From a virus: DNA of 21,932 nt. The stretch spans positions 1-21,932 of the IMG/VR virus record IMGVR_UViG_3300027833_001702; one strand, 5' to 3'. The notes beneath the pieces were generated by a model. The model did no database searches and was not told where the DNA came from. It was given only the letters and a program-made list of their open reading frames with translations. Below are positions 1 through 7,816 of the stretch, piece by piece (within the stretch, counting starts at the first letter, position 1; each line of letters begins with the position of its first letter). Made by a program: the position numbers and the translations under genes.

Positions 1-375
1 GGCATTGAACACGTAGAAAGTTTTGACTTTGGTGCTAACAAAGATGAACACGCAAGTGACGGCAGAGCAAAACTATATACAAGATTTGCTAAACAACTTG
101 CTAGTAAACTAGGTTGGAAACTAGATCAAAGTACCACTGGTAACGGTGACACAGCATTTTTCAAACTAACTAACCCTAATCCAACACCACGTGAACAAGA
201 ATATTGGGACGCACTGGATGAAAACGTTACAGAAGCAGCCGGAGTTGGGCGTATCGTAAAAGGTGTAAATACAACTGTTGATGTAGGACCCGATGAAATC
301 ATCAACCAAGTTAAAAAGTTTGGAAATGATGTGAATAGAGATGGTATACCTACTAAAAATTTAAGAACTAAATAG
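1..375 (+). CDS. C-terminal part of an unknown phage protein (5' end outside window)
   Basis: Frame 1 is open from the first base to a TAG at 373-375 and gives the last 124 residues of a protein. I do not recognise a catalytic motif. The visible part has a lysine- and arginine-rich helix-like stretch (roughly residues 20-42), then a more acidic region with ALDENVTEAAG (about residues 71-81) and a tail containing VGRIVKGVN, DVGPDEI and NRDGIPT. From memory, tails of this kind recur at the ends of unrelated-looking ORFs in marine T4-like phages, but I cannot check that here. V-T-E followed by A-A fits the loose T4 prohead-protease pattern (hydrophobic-x-E before A/G), which would make it a virion protein; this is only a suggestion. 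The following radical SAM gene starts 28 bases downstream. Confidence 0.75.
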   Translation, partial: GIEHVESFDFGANKDEHASDGRAKLYTRFAKQLASKLGWKLDQSTTGNGDTAFFKLTNPNPTPREQEYWDALDENVTEAAGVGRIVKGVNTTVDVGPDEIINQVKKFGNDVNRDGIPTKNLRTK

Positions 376-403
376 TAGTATATAATTCATATTAAGGTAA
401 TAC

Positions 404-1786
404 ATGTCAGAATATAACAAAGAAGTAGCAGATATTAAAAAGTCTACTGTTCCCATTAATCCAGATGTGCATAATCTGGGAAATTCTATGTGTTTTAAGA
501 CATATAATGATTTAATCATTAGTTTGCCTACTCGCACAGTTAAATGGTGTTGCAAAACAGTAATTTCTGATCCAGAACGACAAAAAGAATTAACATTCGA
601 TTTAGACACATTAAGTTTAGATTTTTTAATTAATCATCCAATACTTAAACAGCGTAAATTTGATTTGAGTGGCGGAACACAAAGTAAAGACTGTAAAATA
701 TGCTGGCAATCTGAAAAAGATAGTGGAAAAAGTGTACGTACTGATTATAATGAACACTTTGATCCGATGTGGAAGAATAGATTTCACTCAGCCAGTAATC
801 ACCCTAAAAAAGCAATCGCATTTAATCAAGATATGCAAGATCGTAATTTATTTAGATTTATTGAAATTGAATTAACGAATAAGTGTAACATGGCATGCAC
901 ATATTGTTGGGAAGGTAATAGTACTCGTTGGCAGAAAGAGTTAAAAAGACGGATGCCTGATACTGACGATGCGATGTTTGACAAAACAATTGATATTCTA
1001 AATGAGTGGTGGGAAAAGGATTTACACAAACAAAAGTATGTAGCATTTAGCCTATTAGGTGGTGAACCATTCTTTACCGATCACATGTATAGATTTATGG
1101 AAAATTTCTTAGTAAATCTAAATGATACTAAATCAGATGAGCAAAGAATTGTCATTAATGTCACTACTAGTTTAAACTTTCCAGATAAAAAATTCGAAAG
1201 ATTTATAGAGTTAGTAGAACGTACTCCTAATATACACTATATGATGCAATTATCAGGTGAAGCAATCGGAAGAAAAAATGAATTAATAAGATGGGGCATG
1301 TCTTGGGACAAATGGGATGAAAACTTAGGTAAGTTTTTAGATTCGGGAAGCAGACTAACAAACTTAACTAATGGTTTTGGTATCGCACACAATTCATTAA
1401 GTCTTCCTTATTTTAAGGATTACCTTGTTTACTTAAATGAGAAATTAAAGAAACATCCACAAGGAAAAGATCGATCCGTATACTTTCATACTAATTGGGT
1501 TGATAATCCATCACACATGGGAGTACGCATGTTAGATAAGAAATATAAACAAAACGTACAAGAAGCAATAGACTATTTTAAAAATGAGTTTAATCATAAA
1601 ACTTATCAAAAAGATAGATATGTGTCAGTATTAGAAACAGTGAGAGACATGGTAGATAGCCAAGTAACTGAAGAACAAAGAATGTGGGCATATAAACAGT
1701 TTGCAATGTTAGAAAAAAGACGCAATATAGACTTTTCTGAGGTTTTTCCACACTATAATGAGCTAATCGGTCTGAACAAAACTTAA
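404..1786 (+). CDS. Radical SAM protein, likely with an auxiliary Fe-S (twitch-like) region
   Basis: This 460-residue protein carries the radical SAM signature C-x3-C-x2-C at C161, C165 and C168 (CNMACTYCW), followed about 55 residues later by LLGGEP, the usual SAM-binding GGE region. These residues would hold a 4Fe-4S cluster that cleaves S-adenosylmethionine to start radical chemistry. Further cysteines lie N-terminal to the core: C30, the pair in KWCCK, and KDCKICW near residue 97, the last followed by a polar segment typical of Fe-S-binding SPASM/twitch-type appendages, here placed before the core. The substrate cannot be told. The ATG is preceded by AAGG at a suitable distance. A late-type island follows at 1802, so this gene may end an upstream unit. 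It is one of two radical SAM enzymes in the window, the other being QueE, and both need SAM that the MetK encoded downstream could supply. Confidence 0.85.
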   Translation: MSEYNKEVADIKKSTVPINPDVHNLGNSMCFKTYNDLIISLPTRTVKWCCKTVISDPERQKELTFDLDTLSLDFLINHPILKQRKFDLSGGTQSKDCKICWQSEKDSGKSVRTDYNEHFDPMWKNRFHSASNHPKKAIAFNQDMQDRNLFRFIEIELTNKCNMACTYCWEGNSTRWQKELKRRMPDTDDAMFDKTIDILNEWWEKDLHKQKYVAFSLLGGEPFFTDHMYRFMENFLVNLNDTKSDEQRIVINVTTSLNFPDKKFERFIELVERTPNIHYMMQLSGEAIGRKNELIRWGMSWDKWDENLGKFLDSGSRLTNLTNGFGIAHNSLSLPYFKDYLVYLNEKLKKHPQGKDRSVYFHTNWVDNPSHMGVRMLDKKYKQNVQEAIDYFKNEFNHKTYQKDRYVSVLETVRDMVDSQVTEEQRMWAYKQFAMLEKRRNIDFSEVFPHYNELIGLNKT

Positions 1787-1801
1787 TAAAATAACTTTAA
1801 T

Positions 1802-1810
1802 GATAAATAC
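1802..1810 (+). promoter_or_regulatory. Late-type promoter GATAAATAC
   Basis: GATAAATA differs from the T4 late promoter core TATAAATA only in its first base. The identical 9-mer occurs at 13055-13063 and 20081-20089, each time in the short gap before a gene, which is the main support. Transcription would start near 1815, almost at the ATG of the next gene, so that gene might be read from a leaderless message; the promoter may chiefly serve the gene at 2026. Confidence 0.6.
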
Positions 1811-1814
1811 TATT

Positions 1815-2018
1815 ATGAAAATTAATGAAATAATATCCGAAACCTTTGCTGGCTCGTTTGCTAGTGTGAACACTTCTTTAGGTGGCGGAGATCCTGCGGC
1901 GAGCATATATGCTAAGAAGCCTGCAAAAAAGAAAAAGAAACACAAGATGGGATATTCATCAGATGTAGGTAATCTGGTTTATAAAAATCCTGTTAAAACT
2001 AAAATGATTAAAAGGTAG
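1815..2018 (+). CDS. Small basic protein with a capsid-targeting-like N-terminus
   Basis: I chose the ATG at 1815 rather than the in-frame ATG at 1800 because the latter lies inside the late-type promoter. The 67-residue product starts MKINEIISE, which resembles the T4 capsid-targeting peptide MKTYQEFIAE of the internal head proteins in length, Met-Lys start, and an I-x-E end where the T4 prohead protease gp21 would cut. After this comes a glycine/serine-rich stretch (SVNTSLGGGDPAAS) and a very basic tract (KKPAKKKKKHK), as might suit a DNA-binding protein packaged in the head. The next gene begins 7 bases after the stop and has a similar N-terminus. Function is inferred only from these features and the late promoter; no enzyme motif is visible. 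A different role in the virion is equally possible. Confidence 0.65.
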   Translation: MKINEIISETFAGSFASVNTSLGGGDPAASIYAKKPAKKKKKHKMGYSSDVGNLVYKNPVKTKMIKR

Positions 2019-2025
2019 CAAAACA

Positions 2026-3492
2026 ATGAAACTGTCACAACTTATTGAAAACTTTGTAATCTCAAATGACGAATTTGAAGATTATCTAAACCGAGCAACG
2101 GAACAATTGATGCAAGAATTGCAATCAGGAAAAAATCCAAGGGATGCAGTACACGATCTAGCATTGACATTTGCTGACCAACATAATAAATCATATGATG
2201 CATATACACGTATGTCAGATTCATTATCTGCAAGAATGCATACACTAGAATTAGGTGGATCAACATCTACAGAAATAGCTCCTACCGATATGACGAACGG
2301 ACCAGATGCTATGGGTATGGACGATATGGGATCAGAACCAGAGATGATGACAGACCCAATGGGTGACATGGAAATGGAAACTCCAGCACAAGACGAAATG
2401 CCAGGTGACAGTGACATGGAAGATTATGCTGCGGTAATGGACAATGAACCAGAAATTGAAGAATCATATTCTCAAGGTGACGAAAATGAAGAAGGCATGG
2501 TAAGTAATTGCTGTGGCGCTCCTATTATGGATGTTTATCAAGGACATGGCAGATGCTCAGATTGTAAAGAAATGGCAAGTGCTGAACTTGAAGAAAGTGT
2601 AAACGAAGGTACAAAAGGCTGTGCTGATTGTGAATGGATCAAAGACGAAACAGATGGTGACATTGATACATGTGATGAATGTGCGGCAGAAAAGCGCAAG
2701 ACTAATGAATCATCAGATGAAGATGAAAAAGCAATAAGACGTGCGTTTGCTAAAGCAGATGAACCAGAGCGCGGCGAGAAACCTAAAAAGGTATCTCTAA
2801 AGAAAGCTCCATGGGAAGAGTCAGTAAATGAAGCGAAAGCATCGATCCTAGACCAACTAAAAGGTATTGTAGATGACAAGCAAGCGAAATCAATCAAGTT
2901 TGATGACGGTTCTTCAAAAGTAGATATGTTCACAGCATCAGCTATTACACAAGTACACGCTAAAGTAAACGATGATAACAAAGCTAAAATTGAAAAAATG
3001 CTTAACACTCGTACAGGTTTAATGAAGATTGCTAAAGTTGCAATGGGTGCATTAAAAGAAGGTAAACTAGATGAAGTACTTCCAGCAGTAGGTGCTGTTG
3101 CGGGTGGTGTTGCTAGAGCAGTAGGTGCTGTTGCGGGTGGTGTTGCTAGAGCGGCAACGTCAAAAGGCATTAAAGGTGCTGCAACACGTGCGGGCATCAA
3201 GGGTGCTGTAAAGAGTGCATTCTCTAATGAAGCAGAAGAAATGGCAGGCAAGATTGTTCGTACAAGTTCACGTCAGTCATTCTCAGAGTATAATGAATTT
3301 TATAAAGCATTAGACTCAGCGGCTAAAGCAGGCAAGAAAGCTGGCGATACTATTGAAGTTAGTGGCAAGAAAGTAAAGCTAAAGTCAAATCCAAAAGAAA
3401 TTCATAACTTGTCAGACGCAGAGATGGATAAAATCGATGCACTAGCACTACGTCTGAACGAAAAAAGTTGTTCATCAAAATATAAAAAATAA
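2026..3492 (+). CDS. Putative head/internal virion protein with two zinc ribbons
   Basis: This 488-residue protein is a mosaic. Residues 1-85 are probably helical and start MKLSQLIE, similar to the N-terminus of the preceding gene. Residues about 85-150 are rich in Asp, Glu and Met, as in scaffold-like linkers. Two possible zinc ribbons follow: C162/C163 with C177/C180, and C199-x2-C202-x13-C216-x2-C219. The motif E-S-V-N-E occurs twice, before G195 and before A270, and fits hydrophobic-x-E/(G,A) cleavage sites of a T4 gp21-type prohead protease. Residues about 272-330 form a compact helical domain. An exact 11-residue repeat (V-G-A-V-A-G-G-V-A-R-A) lies near residues 355-376, followed by an Ala/Gly/Lys-rich tail. 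The make-up suggests a prohead core or packaged internal protein made late. I cannot assign a named T4 homologue. A terminator-like hairpin follows at 3525-3554. Confidence 0.7.
   Translation: MKLSQLIENFVISNDEFEDYLNRATEQLMQELQSGKNPRDAVHDLALTFADQHNKSYDAYTRMSDSLSARMHTLELGGSTSTEIAPTDMTNGPDAMGMDDMGSEPEMMTDPMGDMEMETPAQDEMPGDSDMEDYAAVMDNEPEIEESYSQGDENEEGMVSNCCGAPIMDVYQGHGRCSDCKEMASAELEESVNEGTKGCADCEWIKDETDGDIDTCDECAAEKRKTNESSDEDEKAIRRAFAKADEPERGEKPKKVSLKKAPWEESVNEAKASILDQLKGIVDDKQAKSIKFDDGSSKVDMFTASAITQVHAKVNDDNKAKIEKMLNTRTGLMKIAKVAMGALKEGKLDEVLPAVGAVAGGVARAVGAVAGGVARAATSKGIKGAATRAGIKGAVKSAFSNEAEEMAGKIVRTSSRQSFSEYNEFYKALDSAAKAGKKAGDTIEVSGKKVKLKSNPKEIHNLSDAEMDKIDALALRLNEKSCSSKYKK
3085..3150 (+). repeat. 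Two exact 33-base tandem repeats in frame
   Basis: The unit at 3085-3117 is repeated without a mismatch at 3118-3150 and encodes A-V-G-A-V-A-G-G-V-A-R twice. Identity at the DNA level, including third codon positions, suggests a recent duplication. The glycine/alanine/valine unit could form a flexible or membrane-active segment. Confidence 0.95.
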
Positions 3493-3495
3493 CTA

Positions 3496-3524
3496 TTGAC
3501 ATAAGAACACCTCTGTGTTATATT
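3496..3524 (+). promoter_or_regulatory. Sigma70-like promoter for dsbA and DNA polymerase
   Basis: TTGACA (3496-3501), a 17-base spacer and TATATT (3519-3524) with TGT just before it (extended -10). Start is predicted near 3530-3531. The promoter lies directly after the late-type gene at 2026-3492 and overlaps the start of a terminator-like hairpin. Confidence 0.85.
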
Positions 3525-3554
3525 AAAGGGAACTCAAATAGAGTTCCTTTTTTT
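3525..3554 (+). terminator. Intrinsic terminator ending the late island
   Basis: GGAACTC (3529-3535) and GAGTTCC (3541-3547) form a 7-base-pair stem with an AAATA loop, followed by seven T (3548-3554). The stem can extend outward through one G-U pair and A-U pairs from 3525. The predicted start of the overlapping promoter lies inside the left arm, so RNA starting there would lack most of the stem and escape termination. Confidence 0.8.
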
Positions 3555-3576
3555 ATGACCTTATGAGGAGATTAAT

Positions 3577-3837
3577 ATGTCATTAGATTCAGTTTCAAGC
3601 GAAGAAAAAGCAAAACTAAAGCAACTTGTAGACGAAGGCTGTTCAGTACTACAAGAAGTAGACGACCTTAAAGGCGGACTACGTGATACAGTAAAAGCAA
3701 TTGCAGAAGAGTTAGATATCAAACCAACTGTACTTAATAAAGCAATCTCAATTGCACATAAAGCACGTTTGCAAGAAGCAAAACAAGACTTTGAAGATGT
3801 AGAAACAGTACTTCAGACCGTAGGACGCACATTATAA
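3577..3837 (+). CDS. dsbA: dsbA-like double-stranded DNA-binding / late-transcription accessory protein
   Basis: An 86-residue, charged, mainly helical protein directly before the polymerase. Length and pattern (a helical N-terminal half, then VLNKAISIAHKARL and an acidic helical tail FEDVETVLQTV) match T4 DsbA, about 89 residues, a protein that binds DNA near late promoters; T4-like phages of marine origin carry similar small proteins. The assignment rests on size, charge pattern and a resemblance in the LNKAISIAHK segment, not on a catalytic motif. The ATG has a good GAGGAG ribosome binding site and lies downstream of the promoter at 3496. Its TAA is followed directly by the polymerase ATG, so the two are probably translated together. 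Confidence 0.65.
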   Translation: MSLDSVSSEEKAKLKQLVDEGCSVLQEVDDLKGGLRDTVKAIAEELDIKPTVLNKAISIAHKARLQEAKQDFEDVETVLQTVGRTL

Positions 3838-6633
3838 ATGAGTTATGTAGACGCATACTACAACAAAGATAAAGATATCGTACAAGTTGTAGAACGTGTC
3901 AATGGCAAGAGGATCTATCAAGATTATCCTGCTTGGCGCACGTTCTATGTACGTGACGATAGTGGTAGTCACCGAAGTATTCATGGTGAGAAAGTTCGAC
4001 AAGTGAAAGTCAAACGTAAGAAAGACTTACACAAAGAATTACGGATGCATTCTGATAAAAAGATTTATGAGAGTGATATCAAGCCAGAGATTAGATGTCT
4101 TGCTGAAAATTATCTTGGCAAGGATTCTCCCAAGTTGAATGTAGCGTTTTTTGATATCGAGGTTGACTTCGATGCCGCACGTGGCTTTGCTCCGCCCGAA
4201 GATCCGTTTATGCCTATTACTGCAATTACAGTAGCATTGCAATGGACTGGACAACTTGTAACATTTGTTATCCCACCTGAACATATGCGTGAAGGTGAGG
4301 GATTAAAAGAAGCACAACGACTATGCGATAAGTTTGAAGATACGTTCTTGTATCTCAGCGAAGCAGATTTGTTGAACGACTTCTTATCTCTTATCGAAGA
4401 TGCAGATGTGCTTAGTGGTTGGAACAGTGAAGGCTTTGATATTCCATACACTCTTAATCGTATTGTGCGTGTATTGAGTAAGTCACATACACGTAAGTTA
4501 TGCCTGTGGGACTTATATCCTACTCCTAAGAGACTTATTAAGTTTGGTAAAGAGCAAACAAGTTATAACTTACTCGGACGTATTCACCTCGATTATCTTG
4601 AACTATACCGCAAGTATACATATCATGAAATGCATTCATATTCACTTGATGCTATCGGCGAGTACGAACTTAATGAACGTAAGATTGCATATGAAGGTAC
4701 ACTAGATCAATTGTACAATCAAGACTTCTATAAGTTTATCGAATATAACAGACAAGATACTGCATTACTTGATAACCTAGATAAGAAGCTACGCTTCATT
4801 GATCTTGCAAATGAAATTGCACATGATAACACTGTTAATATTCAAACTACAATGGGCGCTGTTGCTGTTACTGAATCAGCTATCATCAACGAAGCACACA
4901 GGCGCGGTATGGTTGTTCCAGATCGTAAGCGTAGATCATGGGATACAGAAGACGATGATTATGAACCTACACGTGAAGAAGAGGAAGCTGCAGAAGCACA
5001 GAAAGCGGCTGGTGCTTTCGTAGCAGATCCACAGAAAGGTCTGCAAAAGTGGGTAGCGGGCATCGATATTAACTCTCTGTATCCGTCTATCATTCGTGCG
5101 CTGAACATGTCACCAGAAACTATTACTGCACAACTTCGCCCCGACTTGACAGATGAAATGATACAGACACGTATACGTAATGGGCGTGGTGGCAAGAACA
5201 AAGGCTTTGGTGCTGCACAAGCATGGGAAGATACATTCTCTACAGAAGAATTTCGTTTACTAAATGAAAAAGATAAGACACAAATCATGACACTTGATAT
5301 GGAAGATGGTTCTTCACATGAATTAACTGGTGCTGAAGTCTCAGACTTGGTATTTAGTGGTGATCTTCCGTGGGCTATAAGTGCAAACGGAACTATCTTT
5401 AAGCAAGATGTACAAGGGATCATACCTAGCTTACTTGAACGTTGGTATGCAGAACGCAAAGTATTGCAAGCTAACAAAAAGAAAGCAATTGAAAAGGGTG
5501 ATGCAGAAGAAATTGCATTCTGGGATAAGCGCCAGCTTGTTAAAAAGATTAACTTGAACAGTTTGTATGGTGCGATTCTTAATCAGGGTTGTCGCTTTTA
5601 TGATAAACGTATCGGTCAGTCAACTACTCTCAGTGGCAGGTGCATCACACGACATATGGGATCTAAGACAAATGAAGTGATCGATGGCACTTATGACTAT
5701 AAAGGCAAATCAGTTATCTATGGTGATACAGACTCTATCTATTATTCGATGTATCCGTCATATAGCAAAGAGATTGATAGTGGCGAGATTGAGTGGGATA
5801 AAGAGATTGCTCTTACGATGTATGATGAAATTGCAGATCAAGTAAACACAAGTTTCCCTGACTTTATGAAAGAGTTTTTCAATTGTCCACGTAAACAAGG
5901 TGAAATCATTGCTGCAGGACGTGAGAACTTAGCAACATCAGCAATTTTTATTAAGAAGAAACGCTATGCTATGCTTATCTATGATGATGATGGAGAACGC
6001 CGTGATGTAGATGGTAAGCCTGGCAAAGTTAAAGCTATGGGACTTGACTTGAAAAGGTCTGATACTCCAGACTATATGCAAACATTTCTTAGTTCCTGTT
6101 TGCTTAAAGTTCTTACTGGTGGTAATCAAGATGATATCGTTGATATGGTCAAAGACTTTAAGAAAGAGTTTCGTGATAAACCTGGTTGGGAGAAAGGCAC
6201 TCCAAAGCGAGTTAATAACTTAACTAAATTCAAAAACGATGTAGCGAAGTATAAAAAAGCACAAAACGCAGACTTTAAATTGCGTAGTTCAGAAGACAAA
6301 CTACAAAAGCCTAGACTTCCAGGACATGTGAGTGCGGCTCTTAATTGGAATACTTTACGTGAAATGCATAGTGATAGATACTCAGTTGAGATTACAGATG
6401 GTATGAAAACTATTGTATGTAAACTCAGAGACAATCCTATGAAAATGACAAGCATTGCATATCCAATTGATGAACCTCGTATTCCACAATGGTTTCAAGA
6501 ACTTCCGTTCGATCATGATTTGATGGAAACAACTATCATTGATAAAAAGATTGACAACTTGATTGGCGTTCTAAAGTGGGACTTACGTAATGCAAATGCA
6601 TCAGAAACATTTGAGGATTTATTTTCATTCTAA
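3838..6633 (+). CDS. Family B replicative DNA polymerase (gp43-like)
   Basis: A 931-residue polymerase of T4 gp43 type (T4: 898 residues). The proofreading exonuclease is intact: Exo I FFDIEVDF with D106 and E108, Exo II NSEGFDIPY, and Exo III YNRQDTALL. Polymerase motif A is DINSLYPSI with D410, motif B is KKINLNSLYGA near residue 575, motif C is YGDTDS with D630 and D632, and a KKKRYAM basic motif follows. No intein or split is seen, unlike some T4-like polymerases. The C-terminus, ETFEDLFSF, looks like the clamp-binding tail by which T4/RB69-type polymerases attach to gp45. Acidic residues 369-385 (DTEDDDYEPTREEEEAAE) form an insertion between the exonuclease and polymerase parts. The gene abuts dsbA, and its TAA shares one base with the next ATG. 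Confidence 0.95.
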   Translation: MSYVDAYYNKDKDIVQVVERVNGKRIYQDYPAWRTFYVRDDSGSHRSIHGEKVRQVKVKRKKDLHKELRMHSDKKIYESDIKPEIRCLAENYLGKDSPKLNVAFFDIEVDFDAARGFAPPEDPFMPITAITVALQWTGQLVTFVIPPEHMREGEGLKEAQRLCDKFEDTFLYLSEADLLNDFLSLIEDADVLSGWNSEGFDIPYTLNRIVRVLSKSHTRKLCLWDLYPTPKRLIKFGKEQTSYNLLGRIHLDYLELYRKYTYHEMHSYSLDAIGEYELNERKIAYEGTLDQLYNQDFYKFIEYNRQDTALLDNLDKKLRFIDLANEIAHDNTVNIQTTMGAVAVTESAIINEAHRRGMVVPDRKRRSWDTEDDDYEPTREEEEAAEAQKAAGAFVADPQKGLQKWVAGIDINSLYPSIIRALNMSPETITAQLRPDLTDEMIQTRIRNGRGGKNKGFGAAQAWEDTFSTEEFRLLNEKDKTQIMTLDMEDGSSHELTGAEVSDLVFSGDLPWAISANGTIFKQDVQGIIPSLLERWYAERKVLQANKKKAIEKGDAEEIAFWDKRQLVKKINLNSLYGAILNQGCRFYDKRIGQSTTLSGRCITRHMGSKTNEVIDGTYDYKGKSVIYGDTDSIYYSMYPSYSKEIDSGEIEWDKEIALTMYDEIADQVNTSFPDFMKEFFNCPRKQGEIIAAGRENLATSAIFIKKKRYAMLIYDDDGERRDVDGKPGKVKAMGLDLKRSDTPDYMQTFLSSCLLKVLTGGNQDDIVDMVKDFKKEFRDKPGWEKGTPKRVNNLTKFKNDVAKYKKAQNADFKLRSSEDKLQKPRLPGHVSAALNWNTLREMHSDRYSVEITDGMKTIVCKLRDNPMKMTSIAYPIDEPRIPQWFQELPFDHDLMETTIIDKKIDNLIGVLKWDLRNANASETFEDLFSF

Positions 6634-7214
6634 TGGCTAAGAAAACGTACACAGAACTAGTATCCAGTTTAGGGAGGAATGCGGCATCAGATGAATGCTA
6701 CACTCCTCCCGACCAAGTACTTCCATTGTTACCATATTTGGATAAGACAAAGACTTACTATGAAGCAACTAGTGGAATATCTAGTTTGTTAGTAGAAGGC
6801 TTTAAAAAATATGATTATAACATCGTAGCAAGTAATGGAAAAGACTTCTTTGATTGTGAACCGGATGACGTACATGATGGGATTATAACTAACCCACCAT
6901 ACAGTATAAAAGATAAGTTCATTGAGCATTGTTATGCTCTTGGTAAACCTTTCGCACTACTACTGCCTATCGCAAGTTTTCAAGGAAACAAACGTGGCAA
7001 GATGTTTATGGAACATGGTATGAGTGCATTAGTATATAACAACAGAGTTGACTTTACAGGTGGGGGTAGTCCTACATTTGGTAATGCTTGGTTTATGTGG
7101 GGTATACTACCAAATAATACTATTCATTGGGTTGATAACCCAAAGATTGGTAATACTAAAAAGAAAACTACCGCAATTGAAAAAGAATCATTTGACAAGC
7201 TATTCAAATTGTGA
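6633..7214 (+). CDS. N6-adenine methyltransferase-fold protein with NPPY motif
   Basis: A 193-residue protein with TNPPYS (N87-P88-P89-Y90), the catalytic motif IV of amino-methyltransferases acting on adenine or cytosine N4. Upstream come YTPPDQVLPLLPYL, a common start of short phage proteins of this fold, and YYEATSGISS, which sits where motif I (usually E/D-P-x-x-G-x-G) binds SAM. Motif I is degenerate: only one glycine remains. The second-strand acidic residue is also not obvious (VASNGKDFF). The protein may therefore be a weak or altered methyltransferase, or a relative that uses the fold differently. KPFALLLP follows, as is usual in the family. No target recognition domain is visible. 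The last residues, ESFDKLFKL, resemble the polymerase tail and suggest clamp binding. The ATG overlaps the polymerase stop by one base. Confidence 0.75.
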   Translation: MAKKTYTELVSSLGRNAASDECYTPPDQVLPLLPYLDKTKTYYEATSGISSLLVEGFKKYDYNIVASNGKDFFDCEPDDVHDGIITNPPYSIKDKFIEHCYALGKPFALLLPIASFQGNKRGKMFMEHGMSALVYNNRVDFTGGGSPTFGNAWFMWGILPNNTIHWVDNPKIGNTKKKTTAIEKESFDKLFKL

Positions 7215-7220
7215 TAGCAT
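7192..7220 (+). promoter_or_regulatory. Sigma70-like promoter before the nuclease gene
   Basis: TTGACA (7192-7197), 17 bases, TAGCAT (7215-7220). The TGA stop of the upstream gene (7212-7214) also forms the TGN of an extended -10. Predicted start near 7227, leaving a leader of about 30 bases before the ATG at 7256. Confidence 0.6.
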
Positions 7221-7255
7221 ACTTCTACTTAAATCAAATCAGTGAAGGGAAAAAT

Positions 7256-7816
7256 ATGAGACTAACTGATATTAAACTAGAGAACTACATAGGCACCGTA
7301 CTAGAAGTTGAAGGTATCGGTGATGGCAAATATGGCAACGTAATTGAAAAATGGGTAGTGCATAATGTGCTAGGATTAGATAGTTATAATACTGGCGAAG
7401 GACCTGATATTCTCAATGGAGAACACAGTATTGAAATCAAATCACAAAGTACACATACTGATGCAAATGTTACAATAACTGGATTGACACCGTCTGATCT
7501 TAAAAGTTATGATAACTGGAGTAAATTAAAGAAGCAAAAAGCTAATAGTGATTTTATCTTTGTGACATACGATGCATACGATGGTGTAATTGAAATCGTA
7601 GATATGATAGTCATTCTTAGAAGTGAATTTACTGATATATTCGAAAGAAAAATTCGAGCTGCATTAGCTAGACCAGGTAAAACTATTGATGGTGTAATTG
7701 TCGAAACTGGAAAGTACCCGAGATTACGTATTACTCAAGATAGAGTAAAAAAAGATATCATACGTAAATCTAGTAAAGCAAAACATTCTACTATTGACTC
7801 ACTGTTCGAAGTGTGA
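7256..7816 (+). CDS. PD-(D/E)XK-type nuclease, restriction-endonuclease-like
   Basis: I chose the ATG at 7256, preceded by GAAGGGA, over an in-frame GTG at 7211 that lies inside the upstream gene and promoter. The 186-residue product contains G-P-D51-I-L-N-G-E-H-S-I-E60-I-K62. The spacing P-D-x8-E-x-K and the predicted strand-turn-strand fit the metal-binding core of PD-(D/E)XK nucleases, and the helix around GNVIEKWVVHNV would be the first helix of that fold. Size fits a small type II-like endonuclease or a phage DNA-processing nuclease. The target site cannot be told. It follows the methyltransferase-like gene, so a phage-encoded restriction-modification pair is possible; alternatively it cuts host DNA lacking the phage's modified bases. 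The last residues, TIDSLFEV, match the clamp-tail pattern seen in the polymerase. The clamp promoter overlaps the end of this gene. Confidence 0.65.
   Translation: MRLTDIKLENYIGTVLEVEGIGDGKYGNVIEKWVVHNVLGLDSYNTGEGPDILNGEHSIEIKSQSTHTDANVTITGLTPSDLKSYDNWSKLKKQKANSDFIFVTYDAYDGVIEIVDMIVILRSEFTDIFERKIRAALARPGKTIDGVIVETGKYPRLRITQDRVKKDIIRKSSKAKHSTIDSLFEV

Noticed and set aside
368-386. CTAAATAG (368-375) and TATAAT (381-386) before the radical SAM gene
   Set aside because: A promoter is possible, but no good -35 is present and CTAAATAG is made by the end of the upstream gene with its stop; CTAAATAG also occurs at 8609-8616 before the DpdA-like gene, without other support.
2538-3251. 237-residue open frame on the minus strand
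   Set aside because: It mirrors the well-supported plus-strand gene at 2026-3492; its serine/alanine-rich, low-complexity product is typical of an antisense shadow, and no minus-strand gene is seen elsewhere.
4959-5477. 172-residue open frame on the minus strand
   Set aside because: It lies wholly within the polymerase gene, whose motifs A and B show that the plus strand is coding.
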